Positions 7,140-8,346 of a DNA stretch of 8,346 nt are shown in pieces. Position 1 is the stretch's first letter; the number at the start of each line of letters is the position of its first letter. The stretch is from a bacterium (GTDB taxonomy: Bacteria; Verrucomicrobiota; Verrucomicrobiae; Limisphaerales; J093): assembly GCA_021839785.1 (NCBI GenBank), contig JAKCAB010000666.1, positions 1-8,346 on the forward strand. The letters are read 5' to 3'. The notes under the pieces were generated by a model. That model made no database searches and had not been told where the DNA came from. It worked only from the letters and a program-made list of their open reading frames with translations. A program made the position numbers and the translations under genes.

Positions 7140-7169
7140 GGAATTCCACAAAATGGCGCCTTGAATTCC
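7140..7169 (+). repeat. Short inverted repeat (GGAATTC / GAATTCC) in the intergenic region
   Basis: GGAATTC at 7140-7146 and its reverse complement at 7163-7169 flank a 16-base centre that contains the palindrome GGCGCC (7155-7160). This nested symmetry stands out against the surroundings. It could be an operator, a hairpin, or part of a dispersed repeat. Confidence 0.35.
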
Positions 7170-7220
7170 CGCTTGCGAAAAAATTTGCTGTCACGTTCGG
7201 CCCGATCGTGGCGGCAGGCA

Positions 7221-7248
7221 TTGACCACCGACTGTGGACGCCTCGAAC
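7221..7248 (+). promoter_or_regulatory. Weak promoter candidate before the symporter gene
   Basis: TTGACC (7221-7226) matches five of six -35 bases. A 16-base spacer leads to TCGAAC (7243-7248), a weak -10 box. The implied start falls just before ATG 7261, which has no Shine-Dalgarno sequence. Confidence 0.2.
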
Positions 7249-7260
7249 AACGACCCTCTC

Positions 7261-8346
7261 ATGAATGCCCCGGTCAGCGGACTGGACTGGACCATCATCG
7301 CACTCTACCTGCTCGCGGTCGTGGGCTTGGGCGTAACGGCGGGCTTCCTCCGCCGCAAAGGCGAACGCGGCGGCGAGGGCGGGCATTACTTCCTTGCTGG
7401 CAACACGCTCACGTGGCCGGTCATCGGCCTGGCGATGTTCGCGGCAAACATCTCCACCGTGCACCTCGTCAGCCTCGCCGAGGCGGCCTACAAGTTCGGC
7501 CTGGTCTTCGGCAACTTCGAATGGATGGCTGGCTTCACCTTAATTTTGCTGTCGCTGTTTTTCGCGCCGCTTTACCTGCGCTCGCGCGTGGCAACGCTGC
7601 CGGATTTTCTCGAGCGCCGCTTCAACCGTCCGTGCCGCGACGTGCTCTCCGTTGTGTCGTTGTTCTCAGCGATCGTCATCCACATGGGCGTGGCGCTTTA
7701 CACGGCGGCGTGGGTGTTGCGCGGCATTCTCGGCTTGCCGTCCGGCGCCACCGTTCTCGGCGTGGACGCGCTGATGGTTTTCATCATCGCGCTCGGTTTG
7801 CTGACGGGCATCTACACCATGCTCGGCGGCCTGTTGGCGGTGGTCTGGACGGAAAGCGTGCAAACCATCCTCCTCCTTGTGGGCGCGGTCGTGATCACCG
7901 TCGTCGGATACCTCAAGATCGGCGGCTGGACGGAACTTGCCCAAACGCTCGCGTCTAATCCGCATCCGCTCGCCAGCGTTGCCGACAGCAAGGTCACGTG
8001 GAGCCCGGCGAACTTCCTCAACATGGCACGCACCGCGGGCGATCCGTCCGGCCTGGCGTGGTATTCCATCCTGCTCGGGTATCCGGTGCTGGGGATCTGG
8101 TATTGGTGCTGCGATCAGACGATCGTACAGCGCGTGCTGGCGGCGAAGGATGAGAAGCACGCGCGACTCGGCCCGCTGTTCTGCGCCTTCCTGAAAATCT
8201 GGCCGGTCTTCTTTTTTGTGCTGCCGGGCGTGATTTGCGTCGCGCTCGTGCAGAAGAACGCCTTCGCTGGCGCCGCGCCGCAAACCGCCGCCGACACCTA
8301 CACTTTTCTCATCACCCATCTACTCCCGGTCGGGCTCAAAGGTCTT
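7261..8346 (+). CDS. SGLT-type sodium/solute symporter (SSS/SLC5), N-terminal 362 residues (3' end cut)
   Basis: The frame runs from ATG 7261 to the window edge with no stop: 362 residues of a protein usually 500-600 long. Segments match the SSS family. An extra N-terminal helix (about 9-29) is followed by HYFLAGNTLTWPVIGL (42-57) and the broken first core helix AANISTVH (61-68), whose A61 and I64 correspond to Na+-site residues of Vibrio SGLT. FEW (86-88) carries the sugar-site Glu87. Later come the YTMLGGLLAVVWTESVQ segment (185-201), WYWCCDQTIVQRVLAAK (280-296) and the FLKIWP helix with Lys312. His68, Glu87, Asp285 and Lys312 parallel human SGLT1 more closely than Vibrio SGLT at the first and third positions. 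This points to Na+-driven uptake of a hexose-like solute across the inner membrane, but SSS members also carry other substrates. The TM8 serines of the Na+ site lie just past the cut. No Shine-Dalgarno precedes the ATG. It probably works with the upstream hydrolase. Confidence 0.88.
   Translation, partial: MNAPVSGLDWTIIALYLLAVVGLGVTAGFLRRKGERGGEGGHYFLAGNTLTWPVIGLAMFAANISTVHLVSLAEAAYKFGLVFGNFEWMAGFTLILLSLFFAPLYLRSRVATLPDFLERRFNRPCRDVLSVVSLFSAIVIHMGVALYTAAWVLRGILGLPSGATVLGVDALMVFIIALGLLTGIYTMLGGLLAVVWTESVQTILLLVGAVVITVVGYLKIGGWTELAQTLASNPHPLASVADSKVTWSPANFLNMARTAGDPSGLAWYSILLGYPVLGIWYWCCDQTIVQRVLAAKDEKHARLGPLFCAFLKIWPVFFFVLPGVICVALVQKNAFAGAAPQTAADTYTFLITHLLPVGLKGL

Larger units (their letters stand above)
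6819..7260 (+). other. 442-base intergenic region without a convincing gene
   Basis: No frame here shows a start with a ribosome site, a recognisable domain, or the codon pattern of the flanking genes. The sequence is less GC-rich than its neighbours, with A-rich runs near 7104-7117 and 7178-7185. It contains two short inverted repeats (6900-6928 and 7140-7169) and a TTGAC box at 7221. It may hold the transcript end of the hydrolase gene, the symporter promoter, or a decayed or dispersed repeat. Nothing in it was recognised as an RNA gene. Confidence 0.6.

Noticed and set aside
6794..7228. 144-codon minus-strand open frame in the intergenic region
   Set aside because: It overlaps the hydrolase 3' end, has no ribosome site or domain, and an Arg/Ser/Phe-rich composition. 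I treat it as noncoding, although it is the least implausible gene in that gap.
6831..7958. 375-codon + strand open frame spanning the intergenic region and the symporter start
   Set aside because: It is out of frame with the clear SSS symporter, and its translation is Arg-rich with no recognisable domain. The intergenic part may be open by chance.
1..8346. CRISPR arrays, tRNA or rRNA genes, insertion sequences and phage genes
   Set aside because: I looked for spaced direct repeats, tRNA-like cloverleaf sequence, transposase motifs and terminal inverted repeats and saw none.

Overview
This is a GC-rich bacterial window with every supported gene on the + strand. The gene content suggests a Gram-negative member of the Verrucomicrobiota/Planctomycetota group, most likely Verrucomicrobiota. 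It combines a MoxR/Bat-type operon containing a DUF4381-like protein, an exported clan GH-A glycoside hydrolase of the type common in that group, and a single-subunit Na+/solute symporter. Several starts have no Shine-Dalgarno sequence. The assignment rests on gene content and style only; there is no marker gene here.

Region 1 (1-4527) is the 3' part of a 'Bacteroides aerotolerance' (Bat)-like operon. It holds the C-terminal end of a DUF58 protein, a small membrane protein resembling DUF4381 or the BatD C-terminal domain, two membrane-anchored von Willebrand A proteins (BatA-like and BatB-like) and an exported helical-repeat (TPR-like) protein. The first three junctions are 4-base stop/start overlaps (ATGA, GTGA, ATGA) and the fourth gap is 4 bases, so the genes are probably translated from one coupled message. 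A MoxR AAA+ ATPase would be expected upstream, outside the window. In related operons these proteins are thought to form a membrane-linked chaperone or metal-insertion machine. The C-terminal half of the repeat protein carries three gap-free 61-residue units.

Region 2 (4528-6818) is a 98-base spacer followed by a 730-residue exported protein of the TIM-barrel glycoside hydrolase type, with both candidate catalytic glutamates present (E220 and E414).

Region 3 (6819-7260) is 442 bases without a convincing gene. It contains two small inverted repeats and a TTGAC box close to the next start, and may be a dispersed intergenic repeat or decayed sequence.

Region 4 (7261-8346) is the first 362 codons of an SGLT-type sodium/solute symporter (SSS/SLC5), still open at the window edge. 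Together with the glycoside hydrolase it suggests export of a carbohydrate-active enzyme coupled to Na+-driven uptake of a released sugar. No clearly undescribed multi-gene system is visible. The best leads are the 61-residue repeats, the Bat operon with no full BatD next to it, and the GH/symporter pair with unknown substrate.
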